From positions 1 through 61,566 of the forward strand of contig JAOUJW010000030.1 of assembly GCA_029882975.1 (NCBI GenBank): a DNA stretch of 61,566 nt. Direction: 5' to 3'. The DNA is from Gammaproteobacteria bacterium. Lineage in GTDB: Bacteria; Pseudomonadota; Gammaproteobacteria; SZUA-152. The translations under genes were made by a program, and so were the position numbers. The first letter of the stretch is position 1; every line of letters begins with the position of its first letter. Under the pieces are notes generated by a model, which saw nothing but the letters and a program-made list of their open reading frames with translations, was not told the DNA's origin and did not search any database. Of the stretch, positions 29,455 through 38,649 are shown piece by piece.

Positions 29455-30728
29455 CTGTCCCCACCAACCCCAGCTGCATGGATGAACACGATCCCAACAG
29501 CCTTAGCGTCAAACACGCATTAGAGAAAATAAGGTCTCAGGTGGAACCGGTTCCAACGTGGGAAAAACTCGCTTTACGAGACGGTCTTAATCGTGTGGTT
29601 TACGACCCTATCCACTCTCCCATGGAAGTACCGCCTTATACCAACTCCGCCATGGATGGTTATGCAGTCCGCGCTGACGATCTCATTAGCGAACCTGCCA
29701 GTGACGCCGCTATTGACCTTCAAGTCGTCGCCACGGTGATGGCGGGTTCACCCTATAGCGGCGAGATTCAGCGGGGCCAATGTGCCCGCATTATGACAGG
29801 CGGAAAAATGCCTCCAGGAACCGATACCGTTATTATGCAGGAACACGTACAACGGTCAGATGATCGTATTCGCTTTAATCCCTGTCACCAACCTGGCCAA
29901 AACGTACGTCATGCCGGTGAGGATATTGCCAAAGACAGTGTTGTCCTACAGCGAGGCCAAAGTATTGGCCCGGCAGAATTGGGACTGTTGGCTTCCCTGG
30001 GGATCAATGAATTTCGGGTATTTCGCCGGGTCCGGGTCACGTTTTTTTCCACCGGCAACGAACTGCAAAGTGTCGGAACCCCCTTACAGGAAGGTCAAAT
30101 ATACGACAGTAATCGATATACTTTGTATGGCATGTTGAAACGCTGTGGGGCGGAAATCTTGGATTTGGGCACCATACCCGACAATCAGGCGGCAACTGAA
30201 AAGGCGTTACTGCAAGCCGCGACACAATCCGATGTCATCATCACCTCCGGCGGTGTTTCGGTTGGTGACGCGGATTTCGTCAAGCAAGCTCTGGATAAAC
30301 TCGGTGTGGTTAACTTTTGGCGCATCGCTATGAAACCGGGCAAGCCTCTGGCTTTCGGCCGCATCAATGAATGCCTTTTTTTCGGACTGCCCGGCAATCC
30401 GGTGTCTACCATGGTGACATTTTACCAGTTTGTTTTACCAACACTAAATACACTCAGTGGCAAACCTCAAACCGAGGCCATAGCCCTGGAACTACCTTGT
30501 TCTACGGCTATTAAAAAAGTACCGGGGCGAATGGAATTTCAACGAGGAATTATGGAGCACAGCCGGAACGGTCAGTTGCAGGTACGGGTTTGTGGAGAAC
30601 AAGGCTCCGGCATACTCAGTTCCATGAGCAAAGCCAACTGCTTTATCATTTTGCCGGAATCCTGTGACGGTTTGGAAGCAGGATCTACCGTTCAAGTACA
30701 ACCTTTTAACCAACTACTGATTGCCTGA
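29439..30728 (+). CDS. moeA: molybdopterin molybdenumtransferase
   Basis: The 429-residue protein has the MoeA motifs NSAMDGYAVRA, GGKMPPGTDTVIMQE, TGNEL, TSGGVSVGDADF, KPGKPLAFG and GLPGNPVS. It inserts molybdate into molybdopterin to make the molybdenum cofactor. No other moa/mob genes are in the window. Its start region is duplicated (29421-29454), which adds a leader mini-frame. Confidence 0.95.
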   Translation: MSTKQPVPTNPSCMDEHDPNSLSVKHALEKIRSQVEPVPTWEKLALRDGLNRVVYDPIHSPMEVPPYTNSAMDGYAVRADDLISEPASDAAIDLQVVATVMAGSPYSGEIQRGQCARIMTGGKMPPGTDTVIMQEHVQRSDDRIRFNPCHQPGQNVRHAGEDIAKDSVVLQRGQSIGPAELGLLASLGINEFRVFRRVRVTFFSTGNELQSVGTPLQEGQIYDSNRYTLYGMLKRCGAEILDLGTIPDNQAATEKALLQAATQSDVIITSGGVSVGDADFVKQALDKLGVVNFWRIAMKPGKPLAFGRINECLFFGLPGNPVSTMVTFYQFVLPTLNTLSGKPQTEAIALELPCSTAIKKVPGRMEFQRGIMEHSRNGQLQVRVCGEQGSGILSSMSKANCFIILPESCDGLEAGSTVQVQPFNQLLIA

Positions 30729-30734
30729 ATCTGA

Positions 30735-30752
30735 CCGGGCCCAGGGGCCCGG
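30735..30752. terminator. GC-rich hairpin between convergent moeA and yceI
   Basis: CCGGGCCC and GGGCCCGG are perfect complements with a two-base loop, placed between the two stop codons. A bidirectional terminator is likely by position, though no T-run follows. Confidence 0.5.
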
Positions 30753-30768
30753 CCAATGTTAAAGCGTA

Positions 30769-31335
30769 TCAGTCCTTGCCGGCTTCCGCTTCAATGATCA
30801 GTGTCACGTCGTCACCAATGGCGGGTAAACCGTATTTCATACCAAAATCCGAACGCTTGAAAGATCCTGTAGCATCAAAGCCACAAACGTCTTTTTTGGA
30901 AAAAGGATGGACGCCACAGTTAATGCTTTTCACGTTCAGAGTTATCGGTTTGGTAATTCCCATCAATGTAAGATTCCCTTTAACCACTGCGCTGTTGTCT
31001 TTTTTAATGTTCACTTTGGTGGACTTAAAGGTCATTTTAGGAAACTCCGCCACATTAAAAAAATCCGGCGAACGTAGATGTTTATCGCGTTTGGCATGCC
31101 CCGTATCAATGGAGTTTACGTCCACTTCAATTTCCACGGAACCGGTACCCTTGGCTCTATCCATGGTCAGTTTTCCTGAAGACACGTTAAACCGCCCCAG
31201 CATGGTAGAAAAACCCAGATGACTTATCTTGAAATGTGGATATGTATGCGCGGGATCGATCGTGTAGCCGGCCGAAAATGCATTCGCGCTGACCATAGCC
31301 AATAACAAACCCAACACAGTGGACAATCTAACCAT
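30769..31335 (-). CDS. YceI-family periplasmic protein
   Basis: The 188-residue protein has a signal peptide (MVRLSTVLGLLLAM, ending Phe-Ser-Ala) and the YceI lipocalin-like barrel: YTIDPAHTYPHFKISHLGFST, HLRSPDFFNVAEFP, GNLTLMGITKP and FKRSDFGMKYGLPAIGDDV. Members bind polyisoprenoids such as ubiquinone precursors. ATG 31335 has GGAG nine bases upstream, so it is preferred to the ATG at 31344, which touches the ribosome site. Confidence 0.92.
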   Translation of the reverse strand: MVRLSTVLGLLLAMVSANAFSAGYTIDPAHTYPHFKISHLGFSTMLGRFNVSSGKLTMDRAKGTGSVEIEVDVNSIDTGHAKRDKHLRSPDFFNVAEFPKMTFKSTKVNIKKDNSAVVKGNLTLMGITKPITLNVKSINCGVHPFSKKDVCGFDATGSFKRSDFGMKYGLPAIGDDVTLIIEAEAGKD

Positions 31336-31438
31336 ATGGAACATCTCCTTTTGAAAGCAAATTTATCGAACGCACTTTAAACACCAGGTAAAAATATTAT
31401 TTCAATACCTGCCTTGTCATATCAGCCAAACCGCAATT

Positions 31439-31510
31439 CTTTGCTCAGCCATAGCTCTTTGCTTAACCATAGCACTTTGCTTAACCATAGCACTTTGCTT
31501 AACCATAGTA
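31439..31510. repeat. 18-bp tandem repeat, four copies, over a stop codon
   Basis: CTTTGCTTAACCATAGCA recurs at 31457, 31475 and 31493, with a degenerate copy at 31439. The last copy covers the stop codon and final residues of the membrane protein gene at 31499. Confidence 0.9.
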
Positions 31511-32350
31511 AGCAGACTCTTGACTAGCCTGCAACAACAAATAAATTACAACAGCTCCAACCGGTATCAAGGCCAGCAGTCCGTGTAACAGAAGAGTTAT
31601 CCATACGGATAAATTTGGCGCCAGGGGAATATAGGCCATCAACGGTATCAATGCAATGAATGCCAAACTGGACAGAGGCAAACTGGCATATACTGTCGCT
31701 GCTGCGGCCAATATCGCCGGAACCATGACTGCCGGTAAATATAGGCCAGTCGGCAAATCGGCGCCAGTTTTTTTCAATAAATAAAACAATAACCAAACAC
31801 CGACCACCACACTGAACGGTGTGGCCAACTGTCCGTACAAAGCACTGGCCCCCAATAAACACACCAAAGAAACACCTATACCCAAAGCCACCGGGTTAAT
31901 CGTTGCTGTGACGGTTACCTTTCTGTGTCTCAAAAGCTCCTGCGCCGACACCTGCCAAGCGACAAACAGGAACAGCACGCCATGATGCCATTGCAGAGAC
32001 CGCAGTAATAAGGGCCACAACACCCAGGTCAAAGCAATGAGTGCTATTAAAACAGTCAAACCAAAACGAACAGTTGGATTGTTTTTCTGTATTGTTTCCC
32101 GCCACGTTTGGATCCAGTCCCACAAAACACCCAAGATGGCGAATATTCCTGCCGAGATAATGATTTTGCGGGTTGAGGTCAAGGGTAACCATTGCATTCC
32201 GTTCACAAAGTAAACGGTTATGCCAAAAGCCAGCAAACCCGCCAAGCCGGCCCAGATGGGCCTGTGCCTGAAACCAAAAACCCAAGCCAAGGCCAACACC
32301 ATTGGCAACACTGCCGACTGTACCGCTGGATTTGCCAACAAATTATCCAC
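31499..32350 (-). CDS. polytopic inner-membrane protein of unknown function
   Basis: The 283-residue protein is almost entirely hydrophobic, with eight or nine predicted transmembrane helices and short loops. I find no enzyme or transporter motif. The cytoplasmic-looking segment HRPIW and the loop TRKIIISAG give no family. It is flanked by tandem repeats on its 3' side and lies head-to-head with a small Arg-rich protein. Function cannot be assigned. Confidence 0.75.
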   Translation of the reverse strand: MDNLLANPAVQSAVLPMVLALAWVFGFRHRPIWAGLAGLLAFGITVYFVNGMQWLPLTSTRKIIISAGIFAILGVLWDWIQTWRETIQKNNPTVRFGLTVLIALIALTWVLWPLLLRSLQWHHGVLFLFVAWQVSAQELLRHRKVTVTATINPVALGIGVSLVCLLGASALYGQLATPFSVVVGVWLLFYLLKKTGADLPTGLYLPAVMVPAILAAAATVYASLPLSSLAFIALIPLMAYIPLAPNLSVWITLLLHGLLALIPVGAVVIYLLLQASQESAYYG

Positions 32351-32441
32351 ATGTCACCTGCAAGAAACGTTTTACTTAACCACTCAAATAACGATTTAGA
32401 TCAATAAATGGGCATCTACAGCCACAACTCCGGCATTACGG

Positions 32442-32687
32442 TTGCTCACCGGATCAGCTTTGCATTACAATACTGGTCGCAAAATAACCTTGGGGACCAC
32501 ATTGGCCAGTAAACCGCAAACCATTGAACAACGGACCGGTAACGAGCGGCGTGCGGGTAATTGTGGGCATCCCTACCCTTATGTAGATACCCACGGCTTC
32601 CTGGTGACGGAAGACCGTCGAAAAACCATCCGGCGCGACCCGCAATCCAGATCGACCAAAAAATCACAACCCGCCCCATCCCGCTAA
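32442..32687 (+). CDS. small Arg-rich hypothetical protein
   Basis: This 81-residue frame begins with TTG. It contains NERRAG, HPYPYVDTHGFLVTEDRR and KTIRR. The pattern of Arg-Arg pairs with a conserved-looking Tyr-Pro-Tyr-Val-Asp-Thr-His-Gly segment looks like a real small protein rather than noise, but I cannot name a family with certainty. The start is uncertain, and no strong ribosome site is visible. Confidence 0.45.
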   Translation: MLTGSALHYNTGRKITLGTTLASKPQTIEQRTGNERRAGNCGHPYPYVDTHGFLVTEDRRKTIRRDPQSRSTKKSQPAPSR

Positions 32688-32710
32688 GGGCTTTTCACCC
32701 GCTAAGGGCT
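32686..32710. repeat. dispersed inverted element, left copy
   Basis: AAGGGCTTTTCACCCGCTAA plus GGGCT is the reverse complement, with one extra base, of 33784-33807. The two copies flank the Sel1 gene at 32770-33336 in inverted orientation. Confidence 0.7.
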
Positions 32711-32769
32711 CGCTAAAAGCTTTTCATCCGCTATGGCCAGCCCCCAGATATTCGCCCATTGAAGCTTTA

Positions 32770-33336
32770 TTAATACCTGGAACGCCGAGACTTTCTGCTG
32801 GAATCGGAGCGAGAGTTTTCTGTGTCGGCAGTGTTGGGTTTAGCTTCCTGTGTTTGCGGCGTCATGTGGGTTATTGCGGCTAAAGGCCCACCCGCCAGTT
32901 GTAAAGCTTGTTGTCTGGCTGCACTTTCCATGGTGGTATTAAGTACTTTTAACGGCTGCGCGGCTTTGGCATAACCATTATCCAGTGCCACGGCAAACCA
33001 GGCATAAGCCACAATTTCGTTCTTTGGTACCCCATGGCCATTAATGTATTTCACTCCCATGTAGTACTGAGCCTCCGGATAACTCCTAACCGCAGCCTGG
33101 CGGTACCACAAAATCGCCTTCTTATAGCTTTTCGCCCCACCTTGACCCTTATCGAGCATTTGCGCAAACTTGACCTGCGCTTTGACATCACCCTCTTGAG
33201 CCAGTTGTTCAAACATTGCTCTCGCCTTGAGGTAGTTTCCTTCCTGATAAGCAGCGCTGGCCGTTTCAAAATCTCCGGCAGAGGCAACGGTGGTTAACAA
33301 AAACAGAAATAATCCAAACACACGATATGATTGCAT
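32770..33336 (-). CDS. secreted Sel1-repeat protein
   Basis: This 188-residue protein has a signal peptide ending Val-Ala-Ser-Ala-Gly and then Sel1 repeats (ARAMFEQLAQEGDVKAQ, AILWYRQAAVRSYPEAQYYMG, YINGHGVPKNEIVAYAWFAVA). A basic Ser/Arg C terminus follows (SSRKSRRSRY). It resembles the small Sel1 proteins found near several kinases and pilus genes, but no partner is clear. It is the third Sel1-type gene in the window. Confidence 0.85.
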   Translation of the reverse strand: MQSYRVFGLFLFLLTTVASAGDFETASAAYQEGNYLKARAMFEQLAQEGDVKAQVKFAQMLDKGQGGAKSYKKAILWYRQAAVRSYPEAQYYMGVKYINGHGVPKNEIVAYAWFAVALDNGYAKAAQPLKVLNTTMESAARQQALQLAGGPLAAITHMTPQTQEAKPNTADTENSRSDSSRKSRRSRY

Positions 33337-33888
33337 AATAAGACTTTTTATCTAGAATTAATATAACAGCGAGACTTGATATACCATAATTTAAAATCAT
33401 AGTTTCGCACACACAGCCAGATAAGTCACCAACTAAGCCCGCAAACGGGAAACTCATGGTTAGCAACAATAAAAACAGTATAATATCTGGAAAAACCAAC
33501 AGATTGAAAAAATCCAATCGTAAAAGTATCGTATCTATTCCTGATAGGATTATAATGACCATATTGGTTAAAATTAGTACAATTATTGGGTAGCCTGGGG
33601 AAACTGGATTGGGCTTTACCTGGAAGTCGGCAAGGATAGAGAACGACTGGCAAACAAAAACCTCCAAAGAGATATCTCTTTTGAGTCCACCGGGGCGTTC
33701 TGTATAAACCATTCTGACTTCTACCGTTTCCAATAGGGAATGGAAAGAAACCGTCTTTGCCTGTTTGCCCGCAAAACGGTAAAAGCCCTTAGCGGGTAAA
33801 AGCCCTTGCCGGACAAAACCCGGCGGGAAGAATGTAAATGCAACCGCAGAAAACGCAGCGATTGAATACGATGAACGTAACCTAGACC
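33337..33888. other. AT-rich intergenic region upstream of the kinase-PilT operon
   Basis: These 552 bases contain no gene I can support. A 155-codon minus-strand frame (33266-33733) is hydrophobic but overlaps the Sel1 gene and has no good start. The right end holds one copy of the dispersed inverted element. The promoter of the operon starting at 33889 should be here. Confidence 0.5.
33784..33807. repeat. dispersed inverted element, right copy
   Basis: This 24-base element (AGCCCTTAGCGGGTAAAAGC plus CCTT) contains an internal partial duplication of AAAAGCCCTT. It pairs with the inverted copy at 32686-32710. Confidence 0.7.
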
Positions 33889-36252
33889 ATGAGCCTGATC
33901 TCCAGTTATAAAGTCAATAAAGCTATCAACACCCTGGTGGAAGAAACCAATGCGTCTGGTGAAAAATATAAGAAAGCCTTGCAGATTTTACGCAATGCCC
34001 AAACAGAAATCGTTATCCCGAAACTGATCGAAGCCACCGTTTTAGCCAAGAACCAGCCTCTATTGGAATCGCTATTACAAAACATGCTTAAGCCCCGAAC
34101 CTTAGAACTCTATGTTCCGGCTTTGTCCCATCCCGACCCGCGTATCGTTCACTGCATTACCCAAATATTGTCTCTCGGTGAAAACTATGACCCGAATCAA
34201 CTATTCCATCTCTTCGAAGACTCCAGCGTTTCATTATCCGCCTTGGCGGAAATACTGGATTCCCACAGCAGTAAATTAGACACCACGCAACTGGTGCGTA
34301 AGTTGGATAAAGCAACCAGTTCACAGCGCCCAATACTGTATAAATTAATCAGTAAGAACTTAACCCTGGATGTCCTACCCACATTAATTTCCCGCACCAA
34401 TTGCCAAGAACCGATGGTACGGGCATTTTTGGCTAAGACTATAGCCACGTTTCACACGCAGGAATCACGCAATACTCTGGTACAAATGCTCAATGATCCG
34501 GTGAAAACCGTACGCGAAGCCGCACTCAAAAGTTTGGCCAAGTTAAAATCCTTCGACACCACAGAAGTGATTTGTCAAATGCTGACAGACCCGGATCTGA
34601 CTGTGCAAGCCACCGCCATTGACACACTGGTGCAGATAAACGCACCGGATACGGTGCAATACCTAATTGATGTACTTCGGGATGACTCCGAATATGTACG
34701 CCGGGCGGCAGTGGAAGTGCTGAATGAAGTGGGCAACCAAAATGCGATCAAAGATTTGTTGAATGCTCTACGTGACGCCGATTGGTGGGTAAAAGTACGT
34801 GCTGCAGACGCTTTGGGCTCCATTGGCGGCCCCAAAGTATTTTCCGCCGTACTGGAGTTAATAAAAGAACCGGACGAGTTTCTACGCCGTACAGCAGTGG
34901 AAATACTCAATAACAGCAAAGACATTCGAGCTTTTGATCGCCTGGTGGAAGCGCTGGACGACGATGATTGGTGGGTACGAGAACGTGCGGTGGACGCCCT
35001 TGCCGCCATGGGAGACAAGCGAGCCGTGGCACCGTTGTTGCGCATGATGGAAGCGATGCCTGAAGCCGGTCATATCGTGGTCAAAGCCTTGGCTAAAATC
35101 GGTGACCGCCGTGTCATCGGTTCTGTCATCAAACAATTGAAACACGGCAATGACCATACCCAAAAGGAAGCCTTGAAAGCACTGGGTACTCTGACCGACA
35201 GAGCGCATGTGGTGGACGTTCAAGATGCAATTACCGAAATCATAGCGGCGGAAGACCCGGAGATTCGCACGCTGGCAAACAGCACCATTCTAACCCTGGC
35301 GGAACGCTTCGGTCTGCAACAAGGGACCAAAGAAAGCTTACTTATCGATTTCGAAAAGAAAACCACGGACGAAGTCAAGATCAAAACGTCACGCCCCCCC
35401 CTTATCGACGCCGCCCTGTTAAAAGCCGGTGATGTTTTTTCCGATCGTTATCGGGTCATTAAACAAGTGGGCAAAGGGGCATTTGGTGTGGTGGTACTGG
35501 TAGAGGACACCATTGTATGCGATCAATTCATTTTGAAATTTCTCAATCCCCACGTTGCCAGCGATGAACATGTGATTAAGCGTTTTACCCATGAGTTGCG
35601 CTATTCACGGAAAATCACTCATCCCAATGTGATTCGGATCTACGATTTCGTCACTCACGAAAAGAACTACGCCATATCTATGGAATATTTTCCCAGCCAC
35701 TCCCTCACCTATGAAGTTAACCGTGGCATTATCAGCGAACAACAAAGAATACTGAATATTTTAAAACAAATTTGCCTGGGAATGGCGGCTGCTCAAAAGG
35801 TCAATGTCGTGCACAGAGATCTAAAACCGGGGAATATCCTTATCAACAAAAATGATCAAGTTAAAATTGTTGATTTTGGCCTTGCCGCTGCCGCCAGTAA
35901 GGCGGAAGGACGCTTGACCAAAACCGGCATTTTAGTGGGAACACCCAGTTACATGGCGCCTGAACAAGTCCGCAGCAAAAACATAGACTCCCGTACGGAC
36001 ATTTATTCCCTGGGGATTATTATGTACGAACTGTTAACCGGTAAACCACCCTACACCGGTGAAGACTCAATGAGTATTATGTTCCAACATGTGGAAGGCA
36101 ACCCGGTGCCCCCTAGAGACCAGAACCCGGAAATTTCTCACGCTTTGGAAAGAATAATTTTAAAATCTCTCGCCGCCGAACCGGAGGCGCGGTATCAATC
36201 CTTTGATGCATTGTACAGCGAGTTAGAAGAACAGGTATTGGAGGAAGCCTGA
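33889..36252 (+). CDS. HEAT-repeat Ser/Thr protein kinase
   Basis: The 787-residue cytoplasmic protein has an N-terminal alpha-solenoid of HEAT/PBS-lyase-like repeats (about 30-490). These are clear in VRRAAVEVLNEVGNQNAIKDLL, then WWVKVRAADALGSIGGPKVF and WWVRERAVDALAAMGDKRAV. A Hanks kinase domain follows (about 517-785) with GKGAFGVV, ILKF (the Lys), HRDLKPGNILI, DFGL and GTPSYMAPEQ. There is no transmembrane segment. Its stop overlaps the start of the PilT-like gene (TGATG), so the kinase and the pilus ATPase are made together. It probably phosphorylates pilus motor components or the FHA protein encoded downstream. Confidence 0.93.
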   Translation: MSLISSYKVNKAINTLVEETNASGEKYKKALQILRNAQTEIVIPKLIEATVLAKNQPLLESLLQNMLKPRTLELYVPALSHPDPRIVHCITQILSLGENYDPNQLFHLFEDSSVSLSALAEILDSHSSKLDTTQLVRKLDKATSSQRPILYKLISKNLTLDVLPTLISRTNCQEPMVRAFLAKTIATFHTQESRNTLVQMLNDPVKTVREAALKSLAKLKSFDTTEVICQMLTDPDLTVQATAIDTLVQINAPDTVQYLIDVLRDDSEYVRRAAVEVLNEVGNQNAIKDLLNALRDADWWVKVRAADALGSIGGPKVFSAVLELIKEPDEFLRRTAVEILNNSKDIRAFDRLVEALDDDDWWVRERAVDALAAMGDKRAVAPLLRMMEAMPEAGHIVVKALAKIGDRRVIGSVIKQLKHGNDHTQKEALKALGTLTDRAHVVDVQDAITEIIAAEDPEIRTLANSTILTLAERFGLQQGTKESLLIDFEKKTTDEVKIKTSRPPLIDAALLKAGDVFSDRYRVIKQVGKGAFGVVVLVEDTIVCDQFILKFLNPHVASDEHVIKRFTHELRYSRKITHPNVIRIYDFVTHEKNYAISMEYFPSHSLTYEVNRGIISEQQRILNILKQICLGMAAAQKVNVVHRDLKPGNILINKNDQVKIVDFGLAAAASKAEGRLTKTGILVGTPSYMAPEQVRSKNIDSRTDIYSLGIIMYELLTGKPPYTGEDSMSIMFQHVEGNPVPPRDQNPEISHALERIILKSLAAEPEARYQSFDALYSELEEQVLEEA

Positions 36253-37346
36253 TGGCCAGAGTGGACGCGTTTTTAAAATTGGGAAGAAATCAAGGCTGTT
36301 CGGATATACATTTGACCATCGATTCTCCACCATTAGTGCGTCGTAATGGTGAACTCCAAGTCGTCAAGTACCGTGAGCTCAGTGGCGAAGAACTGGAAAA
36401 TCTGATTTTTGAAATTCTCTCTGATGATCAGCTAAAAGAATTTCAGGATGGCCACGATTTAGACTTTTCCTATGCCAGTGATGACGCAGGACGCTTTCGA
36501 GTCAGTATTTTCAAAAAGGTTGGTGGTATCGGCGCCGCATTTCGTGTCATACCGGATAAAACCCCTCTACTTTCCAATCTGGGTTTACCTCAAGTAGTAC
36601 ATAATTTTCTCAATGAGCACCAGGGCCTCATTTTGGTCACCGGATCCACCGGTACGGGCAAGTCGACTACACTGGCCGCTATGATCAATGAGATGAACAA
36701 CAGACGTCGTCTCAATATTATTACCTTGGAAGATCCCATTGAGCACGTACACGAGAGTAAAATGTCTCTCGTGGTGCAACGGGAAATCGGCACCCATGTG
36801 GATAATTATACTGAAGGTTTACGTGCCGCCTTACGCGAGGACCCTGATGTCATTCTCATAGGTGAGTTGCGCGAACCGGAAACCATTCTCATGGCCATGA
36901 CTGCCGCAGAAACCGGGCATCTGGTCCTGGGTACCTTGCATACAACTTCAGCCTCCAAGTCCATCGACCGCATCATTGATGCTATGCCCACAGAGCTAAA
37001 ACAACAGGCCGCCAATTTTCTTGCGCAACATTTACGTGGCGTTATCAGCCAGAAATTACTAAAGACGACGGATGGACACAATCGCAAAGCCATCACTGAG
37101 ATTTTCATTAATACGCCCGCTATATCCAATTTGATAGCCGGCGGTAAAGTATTCCAAATCCCGGCTATGATACAAACCGGAAAGGAAAAAGGCATGCAAC
37201 TGATGGATCAGGCCCTGATGGAAGCTGTCGTAAAAAAACAAATTGATCCCGATGATGCCTATATTCATGCAGTGGATAAACAACAATTTCAACGCTTTGT
37301 CACCAACTCTGATTTGTTGCCACAGACAAACGCGGCACTGAGTTGA
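36252..37346 (+). CDS. PilT/PilU-family type IV pilus retraction ATPase (first copy)
   Basis: The 364-residue secretion ATPase has the SDIHL motif near the N terminus, Walker A GSTGTGKST, the Asp box region ITLEDPIEHVH, Walker B DVILIGELREPET, and the His box GHLVLGTLHT. The C-terminal GMQLMDQAL is typical of PilT. It powers pilus disassembly and twitching. It is translationally coupled to the upstream kinase. A typical pilT neighbour (yggS, proC) is absent here. Confidence 0.94.
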   Translation: MARVDAFLKLGRNQGCSDIHLTIDSPPLVRRNGELQVVKYRELSGEELENLIFEILSDDQLKEFQDGHDLDFSYASDDAGRFRVSIFKKVGGIGAAFRVIPDKTPLLSNLGLPQVVHNFLNEHQGLILVTGSTGTGKSTTLAAMINEMNNRRRLNIITLEDPIEHVHESKMSLVVQREIGTHVDNYTEGLRAALREDPDVILIGELREPETILMAMTAAETGHLVLGTLHTTSASKSIDRIIDAMPTELKQQAANFLAQHLRGVISQKLLKTTDGHNRKAITEIFINTPAISNLIAGGKVFQIPAMIQTGKEKGMQLMDQALMEAVVKKQIDPDDAYIHAVDKQQFQRFVTNSDLLPQTNAALS

Positions 37347-37396
37347 ACGTAGCATTTGATACAAATGGTTAAACCTAAACGGAGTCTACGGATATC

Positions 37397-38491
37397 ATGA
37401 ACCGAGTGGATACCTTCCTGGAGCTTTTAATCAAGCAAAACGGTTCGGACCTGCACTTGATCGCCGGAAACGTGCCCCGAATGAGGATTTTTGGCGATAT
37501 CCATCCGATTAAATATCGTCAGCTCAGCCCGTCGGAGACCCAAGAGCTGCTGTTCAATACCATGACTGAGCGTCACATTCAGTTATTAAAAAAAAGGGGT
37601 AATGTGGACTATTCCTACACTCCAACGGGAAACACTCGGTTTCGCGTCAATGTGTTTAAACACAACGACGGATTAGGGGGTGTGTTCCGAGCTATCCCCA
37701 TGGAAATTCCTCAACTGGAACAATTGCATTTACCCCCGGTGGTAAAAGCACTGGCTCAACAAGCCAAAGGACTCATCCTCACCACCGGTCCAACAGGCTC
37801 GGGAAAGTCCACAACGATGGCCGCCATGATCGATTATATTAACAGCAATAAAAATGGTCACATAATAACCATTGAAGATCCCGTGGAGTTTGTCCATAAA
37901 AATAAAAAATGCTTGGTGAGCCAGCGTGAAGTGGGCGAACACACCCGCAGCTTTGTGGATGCGCTGCATTGTTCTTTACGGGAAGATCCCAATGTCATCC
38001 TGGTGGGTGAGATGCGTGACCAGGAAACTATTGGTCTCGCCATTACCGCCGCAGAATTGGGAATTTTGGTGTTAGGAACCTTGCACACCAATGGTGCAGC
38101 AGCTGCTATTGATCGCATCATAAACGCATTTAATCCGGGCGAAGAACCCTATATCCGTACCATGTTGTCCACCTCCCTACGCGGTATAATATCTCAACAA
38201 TTGATCAAAACAGCGGACGGTAAAGGCCGGGTGGCGGCTGCTGAAGTGTTGATTAATAATTCGGCAACTGCAAACCTGATCCGGGAGGGGAAAACAGAAC
38301 AGCTGGAGAATGTCATCCAAAGCGGATCCGTCCAGGGCATGCAAACCCTGGACCGAAACCTGCGCAGATTATTGGACAGTAAACAAATTTCCGGTAATGA
38401 CGCCTACAAGTTAGCAAGAAACAAAAAAATGTTCGAACAATATCGAAGCACGAATGAAGCCATGGAAGCGGAATCTTCTGTTTTTCAGTAA
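37397..38491 (+). CDS. PilT/PilU-family type IV pilus retraction ATPase (second copy)
   Basis: Also 364 residues, it has GSDLHLIAG, Walker A GPTGSGKST, ITIEDPVEFVH, Walker B NVILVGEMRDQET, and GILVLGTLHTNGA. It is a paralogue of the preceding gene, 50 bases downstream. A PilT-PilU pair is normal for twitching, but which copy is the accessory PilU cannot be settled by eye. A short AT-rich hairpin (38546-38564) lies in the 158-base gap to the FHA gene. Confidence 0.93.
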   Translation: MNRVDTFLELLIKQNGSDLHLIAGNVPRMRIFGDIHPIKYRQLSPSETQELLFNTMTERHIQLLKKRGNVDYSYTPTGNTRFRVNVFKHNDGLGGVFRAIPMEIPQLEQLHLPPVVKALAQQAKGLILTTGPTGSGKSTTMAAMIDYINSNKNGHIITIEDPVEFVHKNKKCLVSQREVGEHTRSFVDALHCSLREDPNVILVGEMRDQETIGLAITAAELGILVLGTLHTNGAAAAIDRIINAFNPGEEPYIRTMLSTSLRGIISQQLIKTADGKGRVAAAEVLINNSATANLIREGKTEQLENVIQSGSVQGMQTLDRNLRRLLDSKQISGNDAYKLARNKKMFEQYRSTNEAMEAESSVFQ

Positions 38492-38649
38492 GTCCACTAC
38501 TGTTATACTATGATCTCGGAAACGACGACTGGAGATTTGGACAGGCACTTTTTGTAAAAAAGTGAGTCCAACGACAACGGGGATTTACCAAAATCCGACA
38601 GGGGTACAATAAGCTCTGGCAAAATATAGCTAATACAGGCTTTTAAATT

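Noticed and set aside
33456-33593. 45-codon plus-strand frame (Lys/Ile/Asn-rich)
   Set aside because: Composition follows base content only, there is no ribosome site, and it sits opposite the doubtful hydrophobic frame.
33266-33733. 155-codon minus-strand hydrophobic frame
   Set aside because: It overlaps the signal peptide region of the Sel1 gene on the same strand, has no ribosome site, and its hydrophobicity is what AT-rich non-coding DNA gives. No family pattern is visible.
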